Part shown: piece after piece, positions 18,610 through 26,757 of the stretch
Numbering within the stretch: position 1 is the first letter of the stretch
Layout: each line of letters opens with the position of its first letter
Assembly (NCBI GenBank): GCA_016719635.1
Contig: JADJYT010000002.1
Location: 493,501 to 557,500, forward strand
Source of the DNA: Sphingobacteriales bacterium
Lineage (GTDB): Bacteria; Bacteroidota; Bacteroidia; Chitinophagales; JADIYW01
Length of the DNA: 64,000 nt
Direction of reading: 5' to 3'
Translations under genes and position numbers: made by a program
Notes under the pieces: generated by a model
The model's input: the letters and a program-made list of their open reading frames with translations, nothing else
Told to the model about the DNA's origin: nothing
Databases searched by the model: none

Positions 18610-19363
18610 GGAGATAAAAATGATAATGACAGAAAAATATGATCAACCCTCCTATGATATTACTCGCCACTTCCATAATTTCTTTTGAGAAGGTGCTGAA
18701 CAAGTAAGTCAGTCCGGCAATAAAAACTATAATTCCCAAAATCCAGGCAGTTAGAACGGCATCCCATTTTATTTTCTGGATAAATGTGCAGAGTATCAAT
18801 CCGGAAATCATACCACCATAAGTGGAAATCAGCAATGGCAGAAAAATATCAGTAGGATTGACAGCTCCGGCTGTTGCCCGGAAAGCAATGATACTGACAG
18901 GTATAATGGTAAAACCGGCCGTGTTCAGTGTCAGGAACATGATCATTGCATTCGACGCCTGATCCTTATTCGGGTTGATGTCGTGCAATTCTTTCATGGC
19001 CTTCAGTCCTAACGGGGTGGCAGCATTATCCAGCCCCAGCATATTGGCCGAATAATTCATCAGGATGCTTCCCATGGCAGGATGGTCTTTTGGAATCTCC
19101 GGAAACAGACGGCTGAAAAAGGGGCTGATTAATTTGGAAAAGATACGGATGGCGCCACCTTTCTCTCCAACCTTCATGATACCCAGCCAGAAACACATGA
19201 CGCCGGTAAGTCCGAGTGAAATCTCAAAAGCTGTTTTAGATGAATCCGTAATGGCATTTACGGCAGCGGAGATGACAGCCGTATCGCCCAAAAAGATAAG
19301 CTTGAACAAGACGATGATAAAAGATAAAATGAAGAACAGGATCCAGATATAATTTAAAACCAT
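18596..19363 (-). CDS. SpmA-like half of a nucleoside-recognition-domain membrane protein
   Basis: This 255-residue multi-pass membrane protein matches spore maturation protein A. It has the Gate-domain signatures GLTGVMCFWLGIMKVGEKGG, NYSANMLGLDNAATPLG and MIMFLTLNTAGFTIIP. After WILGIIVFIAGLTYLF and IIGGLII the frame runs into an aberrant tail (FFCHYHFYLHGIL) and a stop, just where the other frame would continue as IFSVIIIFISMAFFKN. It therefore looks truncated by a single-base frameshift rather than naturally ending here. Confidence 0.82.
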   Translation of the reverse strand: MVLNYIWILFFILSFIIVLFKLIFLGDTAVISAAVNAITDSSKTAFEISLGLTGVMCFWLGIMKVGEKGGAIRIFSKLISPFFSRLFPEIPKDHPAMGSILMNYSANMLGLDNAATPLGLKAMKELHDINPNKDQASNAMIMFLTLNTAGFTIIPVSIIAFRATAGAVNPTDIFLPLLISTYGGMISGLILCTFIQKIKWDAVLTAWILGIIVFIAGLTYLFSTFSKEIMEVASNIIGGLIIFFCHYHFYLHGIL

Positions 19364-19422
19364 ACGATAGACTTATACTATACAATGTACGAATTTAATT
19401 AGCTAATTAGCCACTTAATCAA

Positions 19423-19430
19423 TAAATTTG
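19423..19430 (+). promoter_or_regulatory. -7 promoter element before smpB
   Basis: TAAATTTG (consensus TAnnTTTG) is followed by four bases and the GTG start of smpB, the same layout as at recN. The transcript is probably leaderless or nearly so. Confidence 0.5.
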
Positions 19431-19434
19431 CCGC

Positions 19435-19905
19435 GTGTCTAAGAAATACGAACTGCCGGAAATAGTGAACAGGAAAGCGAAGTTCAATTACGAATTTATC
19501 GAATCGTATAAAGCCGGAATGGTGCTGACAGGAACGGAAATAAAATCCATCAAGGAGGGTAAGGTAAATTTAGGCGACAGTTTCTGTTACTTCCGTCAGG
19601 GTGAATTATGGATAAAGAACCTCCACATCTCTGAATATAAAAACGGCAGCTATGCGAACCATGAACCGATGCGCCTGCGCAAGTTATTACTGACCAAAAA
19701 AGAAATTGGGAAACTGGAAGGTACAATAAAAGAGAAAGGATTGACCATTATTCCTTACAAAATCTTCTTCAATGAAAGAGGCCTGGCAAAGATAGAAATC
19801 GCCCTGGCGCGCGGTAAGAAGAGTTTTGACAAACGCGAGTCCATTAAGGAGCGGGATTCTCAAAAAGAGATACAGCGGATAAAGAAGGCAGCCCATTATA
19901 AATAA
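19435..19905 (+). CDS. smpB: SsrA-binding protein SmpB
   Basis: SmpB binds tmRNA and delivers it to stalled ribosomes for trans-translation. The start is GTG at 19435. The 156-residue protein shows the family motifs NRKAKFNYEFIESYKAGMVL, GTEIKSIKEGKVNLGDSF and AKIEIALARGKKSFDKRESIK, and ends in the basic tail that enters the ribosome. It stands alone, downstream of a divergent membrane-protein gene and followed by a likely terminator. Confidence 0.96.
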   Translation: MSKKYELPEIVNRKAKFNYEFIESYKAGMVLTGTEIKSIKEGKVNLGDSFCYFRQGELWIKNLHISEYKNGSYANHEPMRLRKLLLTKKEIGKLEGTIKEKGLTIIPYKIFFNERGLAKIEIALARGKKSFDKRESIKERDSQKEIQRIKKAAHYK

Positions 19906-19908
19906 TTA

Positions 19909-19950
19909 AGTTCCGGACTATTCGTCCGAAACTCATTTTCATTTTAATTT
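19909..19950 (+). terminator. Likely intrinsic terminator after smpB
   Basis: AGTTCCGGAC and GTCCGAAACT form a stem with one mismatch around a five-base loop, followed by the T-rich stretch CATTTTCATTTTAATTT. It lies three bases after the smpB stop codon. Confidence 0.6.
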
Positions 19951-20021
19951 GAACATTCCCCTGCCAAACTATAGCAATATCCGCCCCTGTTAAATACGAT
20001 AGATCATTAAAGTTTAAAGTA

Positions 20022-20408
20022 CTAATTCAACTCAGCCTCTAATTCCGCCCTGTGGAATACTAAAATACTCATGCAGCAGAAAAGTACCACAATGGAAGCG
20101 GCGAACATCAGGCCACCATCACCCATAATGTTGATTTCCCCCATTGTCAGGTGCATACAAATAGCTCCAAACATCATCAGAGCACCTAAAATGGCACCTC
20201 TCCATGCGGTTCTGGGAACCAGTAACAAGACAATGGCAACGACCTCCAGGATAGCTACAACATAACGTCCTGCAGATTCCATACCGATACGCTGAAAAAT
20301 GTATACTACTTCCGGCGTACCTGCGAATTTAGTATATGCGGTAAATCCAAAAATGGCCGCAACAATCAATCGGGTTCCTATGTCCAGAATTTTGATATTG
20401 TTTTTCAT
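20022..20408 (-). CDS. DoxX-family membrane protein
   Basis: This protein of about 128 residues has four predicted membrane helices. The conserved N-terminal helix (LDIGTRLIVAAIFGFTAYTKF) and AILEVVAIVLLLVPRTAWRGA are typical of DoxX/MauE-like proteins. The start at MKNNIKILDIG (20408) is preferred over the ATG seven codons upstream, though both are possible. DoxX-type proteins are linked to redox or quinone-related roles in a few bacteria; no specific function can be assigned here. Confidence 0.7.
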   Translation of the reverse strand: MKNNIKILDIGTRLIVAAIFGFTAYTKFAGTPEVVYIFQRIGMESAGRYVVAILEVVAIVLLLVPRTAWRGAILGALMMFGAICMHLTMGEINIMGDGGLMFAASIVVLFCCMSILVFHRAELEAELN

Positions 20409-20610
20409 AGACAAAGATTTTATTGTCATTAAGTTATAACATTTGCCAGACTTGTCAACGATTCATGAGTATCCGGCAAGAATCAATTAGTATTCGGTTG
20501 AAAAAAGGAAGTATTTGGTAAAAGGGAGTGCGGAAAATGGAGAAATTTCTGTCTAATAACAGAAAAACCAAGAGAAATACGATAAAAATGAGAAATATTG
20601 CGCGAAAAGA

Positions 20611-20856
20611 CTATTCTGCTATGCCTTCTGTCAGAACAGAAACGCTGTTTTTCAGAACTTCTACAACACCGCTTTTTAATTTAAATTCCTGTTTGCCGGA
20701 GTTTGTCTTAATCTTTACCGTTCCTTCCACGATAGAAGCAATCATAGGTGCATGATTATTCAGGATTTCAAATTTACCATCGGTACCACACAACTGCACA
20801 GATTCGGCTTCGCCTGTAAATACCTTTTGTTCCGGTGTCAGTATGTTTAATTGCAT
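20611..20856 (-). CDS. atpC: F-type ATP synthase subunit epsilon
   Basis: Epsilon is part of the central stalk of the F1 sector. The 81-residue protein has only the N-terminal beta-sandwich domain: MQLNILTPEQKVFTGEAESVQL, then GKFEILNNHAPMIASI. The C-terminal helical hairpin that inhibits ATP hydrolysis in longer homologues is absent, as is common in Bacteroidota. It follows atpD on the same strand with a strong hairpin in the 72-base gap. Confidence 0.93.
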   Translation of the reverse strand: MQLNILTPEQKVFTGEAESVQLCGTDGKFEILNNHAPMIASIVEGTVKIKTNSGKQEFKLKSGVVEVLKNSVSVLTEGIAE

Positions 20857-20882
20857 ATTGTTTATTTGAGAGGTAAGAGCTT

Positions 20883-20914
20883 AGCAGTAAGGAATTCTCA
20901 AACTCCTTACTGCT
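20883..20914. repeat. Perfect inverted repeat between atpD and atpC
   Basis: AGCAGTAAGGA and TCCTTACTGCT form an 11-bp perfect stem around a 10-base loop, in the gap between the atpD stop (20929) and the atpC start (20856). In the atp direction there is no T-run after it, so it is not a classical terminator. It may be an RNA-processing or stability element. Confidence 0.7.
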
Positions 20915-20928
20915 GTACAACTTTTTAA

Positions 20929-22434
20929 TTATTTTGCTTCAGACAATAATTTTTTACCTTTTTCTATAGCATCGTCAATGGTACCTACTAAGTTGAATGC
21001 CGCTTCCGGATATTCATCCACTTTTCCTTCCATAATCATCTCGAAACCACGCAGAGTCTCTTCGATAGGGACAAAAACGCCTTTCAAGCCGGTAAACTGC
21101 TCTGCCACATGGAATGGCTGAGACAAGAACCGCTGAACACGACGAGCGCGGTGAACCACCAGTTTATCTTCTTCAGACAATTCATCCATACCAAGGATGG
21201 CAATGATATCCTGTAATTCCTTATACCGTTGTAAAATCATTTTTACCCGTTGAGCCACACCGTAATGTCTTTCGCCGATTACCTGAGGATCCAGGATTCT
21301 CGAAGTGGAATCCAGCGGATCCACCGCAGGATAAATACCCAACTCAGCGATCTTACGGCTCAATACCGTGGTCGCATCCAAGTGAGCAAATGTAGTTGCC
21401 GGAGCCGGGTCCGTTAAGTCATCCGCCGGTACATATACCGCCTGTACAGAGGTAATGGAACCGGACTTGGTAGAGGTAATACGTTCCTGCATCAAACCCA
21501 TCTCGGTAGAGAGTGTCGGCTGGTAACCTACCGCTGAAGGCATACGTCCTAATAACGCAGACACTTCAGAACCCGCCTGAGTGAAACGGAAGATATTATC
21601 TACGAAAAATAAGATATCGCGTCCTTTGCCATCACCGTCACCATCACGGAACTGCTCCGCAATCGTCAATCCGGACAATGCCACGCGCGCACGTGCTCCG
21701 GGAGGCTCGTTCATCTGGCCGAACACCAAGGTTGCTTTGGATTCCAGCAAAGCTGTTTTATCAACAACGGACAAGTCCCAGTCACCCTTTTCCATAGAGT
21801 GTTTGAAAGCCTCACCGTACTTAATTACATCTGATTCCAGGAACTCGCGCAACAGGTCATTTCCTTCACGCGTTCTTTCACCCACACCGGCAAATACGGA
21901 TAACCCGCCATGTCCTTTGGCAATATTATTCACCAACTCCATGATTAATACCGTCTTACCTACACCGGCACCACCGAACAAACCGATTTTACCACCTTTT
22001 GCATAAGGCTCTATCAGGTCAATCACTTTGATACCGGTTAATAATACTTCTTTAGAAGTAGCCAGGTCTTCGTATTTCGGAGGTTTCCTGTGTATGGGAT
22101 ATCCGCCTACCTTGCTCACTTCACCGATACCATCGATAGCGGTGCCGATAACATTAAACAATCGTCCTTTGATGGCATCACCGGCCGGCATTGTAATCTG
22201 GCTGCCTGTATCGGTTACTTCAGCACCACGCGTCAAACCTTCGGTTGCATCCATCGCCACACAACGAACGCTGTCTTCCCCTAAATGCTGCTGGCATTCC
22301 AGCACCACTTCAGAACCATCGTCTTTTTTTACGATCAATGCGTTTAATATTTTTGGAAGAGCAATTCCCTCTCCGCTGAAAGACACGTCCACTACAGGAC
22401 CGATGATTTGAGTTATTTTACCTACGCTTGCCAT
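20929..22434 (-). CDS. atpD: F-type ATP synthase subunit beta
   Basis: Beta is the catalytic subunit of F1. The 501-residue protein shows the P-loop GLFGGAGVGKTVLIMEL, GVGERTREGNDL, the DELSEED sequence near residue 420 (MDELSEEDKLVVHRARR) and the C-terminal helical domain. As in many Bacteroidota, atpD and atpC form a pair away from the rest of the ATP synthase genes. A well-matched promoter lies just upstream. Confidence 0.98.
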   Translation of the reverse strand: MASVGKITQIIGPVVDVSFSGEGIALPKILNALIVKKDDGSEVVLECQQHLGEDSVRCVAMDATEGLTRGAEVTDTGSQITMPAGDAIKGRLFNVIGTAIDGIGEVSKVGGYPIHRKPPKYEDLATSKEVLLTGIKVIDLIEPYAKGGKIGLFGGAGVGKTVLIMELVNNIAKGHGGLSVFAGVGERTREGNDLLREFLESDVIKYGEAFKHSMEKGDWDLSVVDKTALLESKATLVFGQMNEPPGARARVALSGLTIAEQFRDGDGDGKGRDILFFVDNIFRFTQAGSEVSALLGRMPSAVGYQPTLSTEMGLMQERITSTKSGSITSVQAVYVPADDLTDPAPATTFAHLDATTVLSRKIAELGIYPAVDPLDSTSRILDPQVIGERHYGVAQRVKMILQRYKELQDIIAILGMDELSEEDKLVVHRARRVQRFLSQPFHVAEQFTGLKGVFVPIEETLRGFEMIMEGKVDEYPEAAFNLVGTIDDAIEKGKKLLSEAK

Positions 22435-22469
22435 AGAATATATTGCTAATGTGATTTAAAAATTCGGTG

Positions 22470-22501
22470 CAAAAATACGTTTAAGTACCTGCTTTACAAA
22501 A
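22470..22501 (-). promoter_or_regulatory. Promoter of atpDC
   Basis: On the minus strand a TTTTG -33 element (22497-22501) is followed by 19 bases and a TATTTTTG -7 element (22470-22477). Both boxes and the spacing fit the Bacteroidota primary sigma consensus. The leader to the atpD ATG would be about 30 bases. Confidence 0.7.
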
Positions 22502-22602
22502 TTGAATTGCCAAAGTTGTCCACAAATAAAGATTTGGTAATTTTTGACTGAGAATGACCTTGTTATATAGCTTTTTTGAAAATTAAATTGTAAATTCGTT
22601 AA

Positions 22603-23880
22603 ATGAGCGAGTGTCTGAAATACCTGTCCGTTCTGTTAATTTCATGGATTGTACTACCACATTCGTTTGGAAATGAACGGATACGATGCTCCACGATGGA
22701 TGTTTTCATCAGAAAAGCGGCCGGCAATCCCGAAGTTATAAGGCAAAGGGAACAACTGGAGCAGGAAACCGCACAATGGATCAACCAATCCTCCGCCAAC
22801 AAACCTGGTTCCATAGCCAGTTTAGTGACGATTCCGGTTGTTGTGCATGTCGTTTACAACACCCCAGACCAAAACATTTCAGCTGCACAGATTCAATCAC
22901 AGATTGAACGCTTAAACAAAGACTACCGGAATCTGAATACCGATAAATTATCCTCCGGCCATCCGTTTTTCAGCCTGGCATCAGATGCCCAGGTTGAGTT
23001 TTGCCTGGCAAAATCTGACCCGAATGGAAACGCTACGACCGGAATAACACGTACGCCTACCACAAGAACTGAATTTTCTGATGACGATAGTGTGAAATTT
23101 AGCAACAAAAGGGGTGAAAATGCCTGGAATTCCACCCAATACCTGAATATGTGGGTTTGCAAAATGGACGGCAATACCCTCGGGTATGCACAGTTGCCTG
23201 ATGACCTTGCCCTTTTCGGTGAAACCGACGGGGTTGTTATAGATTTTGAAGCATTCGGCACGATTGGAACAGCAAAATCCCCGTTTAATCTCGGCAGAAC
23301 CGCCACACATGAAGTAGGACACTGGCTGAACTTAAGGCATATCTGGGGGGATGATGAAGGCACCGGAAGCAAATGTTCCGGTACGGATAACGTTACTGAC
23401 ACTCCGAATCAGGAAATTGCCACCACCGGATGCCCGCTGGGCGAAATGACCGATGCCTGTACCGCCGCTTCTCCCGGTATCATGTTTCAAAACTATATGG
23501 ACTATACCGATGATGCCTGTATGGTGATGTTCACGACCAAACAGGTAGATCGTATGCAGGCTATTTTAAGCAGCACCCGATCGGCTATTGTTACTTCTAA
23601 TAAATGCCTGAGCAGCGGCGTCGTTCGTCCATGGACGGATAAACTCAGAATTTACCCGAATCCGGTGGAAAATTATTTGACCATAGAAGGATTGCCTTCC
23701 ACAAAATCCAGAATTTTCTATATTGATTTCCATAACGTTTTAGGCGAGATAGTGTATTCCACTACCTTTTCTGCAGCACAGAATATGTTGGAAATGCAGC
23801 ATTTTGAAAAAGGCACGTATATCATGACGGTTTACAACGAGGAATTTTCATCTACACAAAAGCTGACGGTTGTAAAATAA
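22603..23880 (+). CDS. Secreted M43 zinc metalloprotease with T9SS sorting domain
   Basis: This 425-residue protein begins with a signal peptide (LKYLSVLLISWIVLPHSFG). The peptidase domain follows (IPVVVHVVYNTPDQNIS), with the zinc site HEVGHWLNLRHIWGDD and the Met-turn YMDYTDDACMVMFT, and the calcium- and Cys-rich loop between them typical of cytophagalysin-like M43B enzymes. The C-terminal 75 residues, from LRIYPNPVENYLTIEG to QKLTVVK, are an intact T9SS type A sorting domain. It should be secreted and degrade protein. It is the shorter relative of the 3.4-kb protease. A -7-like TAAATTCG lies four bases before the ATG. Confidence 0.9.
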   Translation: MSECLKYLSVLLISWIVLPHSFGNERIRCSTMDVFIRKAAGNPEVIRQREQLEQETAQWINQSSANKPGSIASLVTIPVVVHVVYNTPDQNISAAQIQSQIERLNKDYRNLNTDKLSSGHPFFSLASDAQVEFCLAKSDPNGNATTGITRTPTTRTEFSDDDSVKFSNKRGENAWNSTQYLNMWVCKMDGNTLGYAQLPDDLALFGETDGVVIDFEAFGTIGTAKSPFNLGRTATHEVGHWLNLRHIWGDDEGTGSKCSGTDNVTDTPNQEIATTGCPLGEMTDACTAASPGIMFQNYMDYTDDACMVMFTTKQVDRMQAILSSTRSAIVTSNKCLSSGVVRPWTDKLRIYPNPVENYLTIEGLPSTKSRIFYIDFHNVLGEIVYSTTFSAAQNMLEMQHFEKGTYIMTVYNEEFSSTQKLTVVK

Positions 23881-24462
23881 TCACCACTTATCCTTTTCTT
23901 CAGATAATTTTTTAAACAATAGTTTCCTGGCGCGGTACAGCTGGATCTTAATCGTACCTACCGGAATGCCCAATTCGGCTGAAATCTCCTCATAATTATA
24001 TTCTTTAAAATAGCGCAGCTGGATGACCCGTGAAAATATCTCGTCCATCTCATTTACAGCCTTTTGTAACTTATCCTGCCGCTGCGATTTTATCAAATCC
24101 ATTTCAGGGTCATTAGCAGTACTGAATCTAATATTATCCGTAATGGATATGTCCTGCTGGTCCAGGGAAACCTTATCAATACTTTTCCTTCGCAAAAAAT
24201 CAATACTGGTGTTCGATGCAATTTTAAACAACCAGGTAGAGAAAGCATATTCTGGGGAATACTGATACAGCCTGTCGAAAGCTTTGGCAAACGTCTCAAT
24301 GGTGAGGTCTTCGGCATCCTCGGACGATTTTACTATTTTTAAAATGATGTGGAAAATGGAATTCCTGTACTTCTCCAGAAGAGCCGTATACGCCCTTTGA
24401 TCGCCGGATTTGGCAGCAGCGAGCAATTCATCATCAATGGCATTATGGCTTTTTATTACCAT
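23881..24462 (-). CDS. ECF-type RNA polymerase sigma factor
   Basis: This 193-residue sigma factor has region 2 (YRNSIFHIILKIVKSSEDAEDLTIETFAKAF and STWLFKIASNTSIDFLRRK) and region 4 (FKEYNYEEISAELGIPVGTIKIQLYRARKLL). These are the -10 and -35 recognition parts of ECF sigma factors. No anti-sigma gene is next to it. It overlaps the end of the upstream glycosyltransferase gene by seven bases, so the two are probably translated from one mRNA, which is unusual for a sigma factor. Confidence 0.92.
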   Translation of the reverse strand: MVIKSHNAIDDELLAAAKSGDQRAYTALLEKYRNSIFHIILKIVKSSEDAEDLTIETFAKAFDRLYQYSPEYAFSTWLFKIASNTSIDFLRRKSIDKVSLDQQDISITDNIRFSTANDPEMDLIKSQRQDKLQKAVNEMDEIFSRVIQLRYFKEYNYEEISAELGIPVGTIKIQLYRARKLLFKKLSEEKDKW

Positions 24463-25568
24463 TTGCTTGTGGGGCTAATCCTGCTTATCAGTCCTAAAGA
24501 AGTAACTGTGACGCTATAGATACAATCATAGATACCCGCCAGATACCATCTTGAATTCAAGTGCAGCCTTCTGTTCAAAAAAAAATTATACAGTATCGTC
24601 ATGGAAAAATAAACAGCAAAGATTAAAAACGCGTACCCGGTAATTATTGTTTCATTCTCGATAAACAATAATGCGATTACTGAAAAAACAAGGAGGCAAT
24701 AAACACCCATTTTAGTAAACCAATATGCGCCCAACAGCATCCTGTCAAATGGCTTGTAGAGTGCTCCGCTCTGATAGTGCCGTATTTTCTGTTTCATCCA
24801 ATCCGGCCAGTTATCCTCAGCATCGCTTACGGTATAACTGTTCAATGACAGGCAAACCGTTGTATTCCGTGCATTTGCCATTGTCTGTATGGTCAAATCG
24901 TCATCACCGGATGCAATGGACAATTCTTTTTCCGTCCAGATTTTTTTCTTTATTAAGACCGCGTCATACGCCACGTTTCGCCCCACACTCATATAAGGAT
25001 TGCCCAGCAGTGCCCATCCAAGGTATTGTAATGCGGTTTGGGCTGTTTCATATTCTGTCAGTCCGTTTAAAAAACCCCTTTTCTTCTTATACGGCGAAAT
25101 TCCTAAAACAATTTTATGCTGCTCATCAACCCTTGCCGCCATCTCCGAAATCCAGCTTTCACTCAGCGGACGGCAGTCGGCATCCGTCAGCAAGACCACT
25201 TCGTTTTTAGCCTGTTCCACCCCTTTCTGTAAAGCATATTTCTTACCCAATCCCACCTTTTCTTCTTTGGTCAGGTGAATTAATTTCAGCCGTACATCTT
25301 TTATTCCCAACTGAGCTGTAGTATCATCAGAGCCATCATCCACGACTATGACTTCATAATCGGGATACTTTTGCTGTAAGATAAGCGGTAGATTTTTCCG
25401 TAGATTTTCCGCTTCATTTTTTGCACAGATGACAACAGAAACAGACTTTGGGGATGAAAGGGTTAGCGGGTTCGCTGTTCGGTTAAGACTCAAAACAACC
25501 AGCAGTACCAACTGGTAAATTATTTGAAAAATGGCACAAAATATAATTAGATACAAAACGGTACTCAC
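24456..25568 (-). CDS. Family 2 glycosyltransferase, membrane-bound
   Basis: The 370-residue protein has an N-terminal membrane helix (LYLIIFCAIFQIIYQLVLLVVL). A GT2 catalytic domain follows: SVVICAKNEAENL, YEVIVVDDGSDDT with the nucleotide-binding Asp pair, and the metal-binding LLTDADCRPLS. The C-terminus has two or more membrane helices. It should transfer a sugar from an activated donor at the inner face of the membrane; donor and acceptor are unknown. Confidence 0.85.
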   Translation of the reverse strand: MSTVLYLIIFCAIFQIIYQLVLLVVLSLNRTANPLTLSSPKSVSVVICAKNEAENLRKNLPLILQQKYPDYEVIVVDDGSDDTTAQLGIKDVRLKLIHLTKEEKVGLGKKYALQKGVEQAKNEVVLLTDADCRPLSESWISEMAARVDEQHKIVLGISPYKKKRGFLNGLTEYETAQTALQYLGWALLGNPYMSVGRNVAYDAVLIKKKIWTEKELSIASGDDDLTIQTMANARNTTVCLSLNSYTVSDAEDNWPDWMKQKIRHYQSGALYKPFDRMLLGAYWFTKMGVYCLLVFSVIALLFIENETIITGYAFLIFAVYFSMTILYNFFLNRRLHLNSRWYLAGIYDCIYSVTVTSLGLISRISPTSKW

Positions 25569-25593
25569 CCAATAAAAGTAAAGGTTTTTATCG

Positions 25594-25601
25594 TATTTTT
25601 G
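25594..25601 (+). promoter_or_regulatory. -7 promoter element before tgt
   Basis: TATTTTTG fits TAnnTTTG and ends 19 bases before the CTG codon at 25621. The predicted transcript start is near 25607. Any tgt start codon must lie downstream of this point, which limits the choice of start. Confidence 0.55.
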
Positions 25602-25620
25602 GCTTTTTAATTTCCATTTT

Positions 25621-26751
25621 CTGACATTCCAGATTCAACATACCGATTCACATTCCAATGCACGGGCGGGAATTATCAGCACCGGCCACGGCAACATTGA
25701 AACACCCATTTTCATGCCAGTCGGAACACAGGGGACGGTAAAGGCGGTCCATTTCACTGAATTGGAAAATGAAGTGAAAGCGCAGATAATATTAGGCAAT
25801 ACCTATCATCTTTACCTCCGTCCGGGATTGGAGATACTGCATAAAGCGGGTGGATTACACGCCTTCAACACGTGGCAGAATCCTATCCTGACCGACAGCG
25901 GCGGATACCAGGTGTATTCTCTCTCCCACCGACGAAAACTGACCAAAGACGGCGTCACTTTCCAATCGCATGTTGATGGCTCCAAACATCTGTTTACACC
26001 GGAGAATGTCATGGATACCCAGCGCATCATCGGGGCCGATTTTATCATGGCTTTTGATGAATGCACCCCTTATCCCTGCGACTATGCGTATGCCAAGAAA
26101 TCACTGAAAATCACACACGACTGGCTGCTGCGCTGCATCCAGCGTTTCGACACGACTCTGCCCTTATACGGATTTGAGCAAACGCTCATCCCGATAGTGC
26201 AGGGCAGTGTGTATAAGGATTTAAGAACGGAATCCGCGGAATTCATTGCCGCACAGAATCGACCGGCCAATGCGATTGGCGGGCTCGCCGTAGGCGAGCC
26301 CGCAGAAATCATGTACGAGATGACGGATCTGGTATGCTCCGTTCTCCCTAAAGACAAACCCCGCTACCTGATGGGCGTCGGCACACCCGCCAACATCCTG
26401 GAGTCCATTGCGCTGGGTGTGGATATGTTTGACTGCGTCATGCCTACGCGCAATGCACGGCACGGATTGCTGTTTACAGCAGCGGGTGTCATCAATATCA
26501 AAAACCAAAAATGGAAAGATGATTTTTCCCCTATTGATGTCAATGTCCCTTGCTCCACCAGTCACAAGCATTCCAAAGCTTATTTACGGCATTTGTTTGT
26601 AGTGGAAGAATACCTGGCTGCACAGATTGCCAGCCTGCACAACCTCCCCTTTTACCTGTGGCTGGTCACCGAAGCCAGAAACCAGCTAAAAGAAGGTACC
26701 TTTACCTCCTGGAAAAATGAACTGATCCCCAAATTAAACAACAGGCTGTAG
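25621..26751 (+). CDS. tgt: Queuine/preQ1 tRNA-guanine transglycosylase
   Basis: Tgt exchanges guanine 34 in GUN-anticodon tRNAs for preQ1 in queuosine synthesis. Seen are ARAGIISTGHGNIETPIFMPVGT, the catalytic Asp in LTDSGGYQVYSL, FDECTPYP, IGGLAVGEP and the nucleophile Asp in FDCVMPTRNARHG. The first ATG (25714) would delete about 31 conserved residues. The family N-terminus is encoded upstream in frame back to TFQIQHTDSHSNARAG with no ATG, GTG or TTG. The CTG at 25621 is the best start; an ATT at 25633 is an alternative. The usual zinc-binding cysteines near the C-terminus are not evident. Confidence 0.9.
   Translation: MTFQIQHTDSHSNARAGIISTGHGNIETPIFMPVGTQGTVKAVHFTELENEVKAQIILGNTYHLYLRPGLEILHKAGGLHAFNTWQNPILTDSGGYQVYSLSHRRKLTKDGVTFQSHVDGSKHLFTPENVMDTQRIIGADFIMAFDECTPYPCDYAYAKKSLKITHDWLLRCIQRFDTTLPLYGFEQTLIPIVQGSVYKDLRTESAEFIAAQNRPANAIGGLAVGEPAEIMYEMTDLVCSVLPKDKPRYLMGVGTPANILESIALGVDMFDCVMPTRNARHGLLFTAAGVINIKNQKWKDDFSPIDVNVPCSTSHKHSKAYLRHLFVVEEYLAAQIASLHNLPFYLWLVTEARNQLKEGTFTSWKNELIPKLNNRL
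26279..26303. repeat. GC-rich perfect hairpin inside tgt
   Basis: GCGGGCTCGCC, a GTA loop and GGCGAGCCCGC form an 11-bp perfect stem. It encodes the conserved GLAVGEP loop of Tgt. It stands out from the AT-richer surroundings and may be chance codon choice or a folded mRNA element. Confidence 0.5.
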
Positions 26752-26757
26752 CGACCA

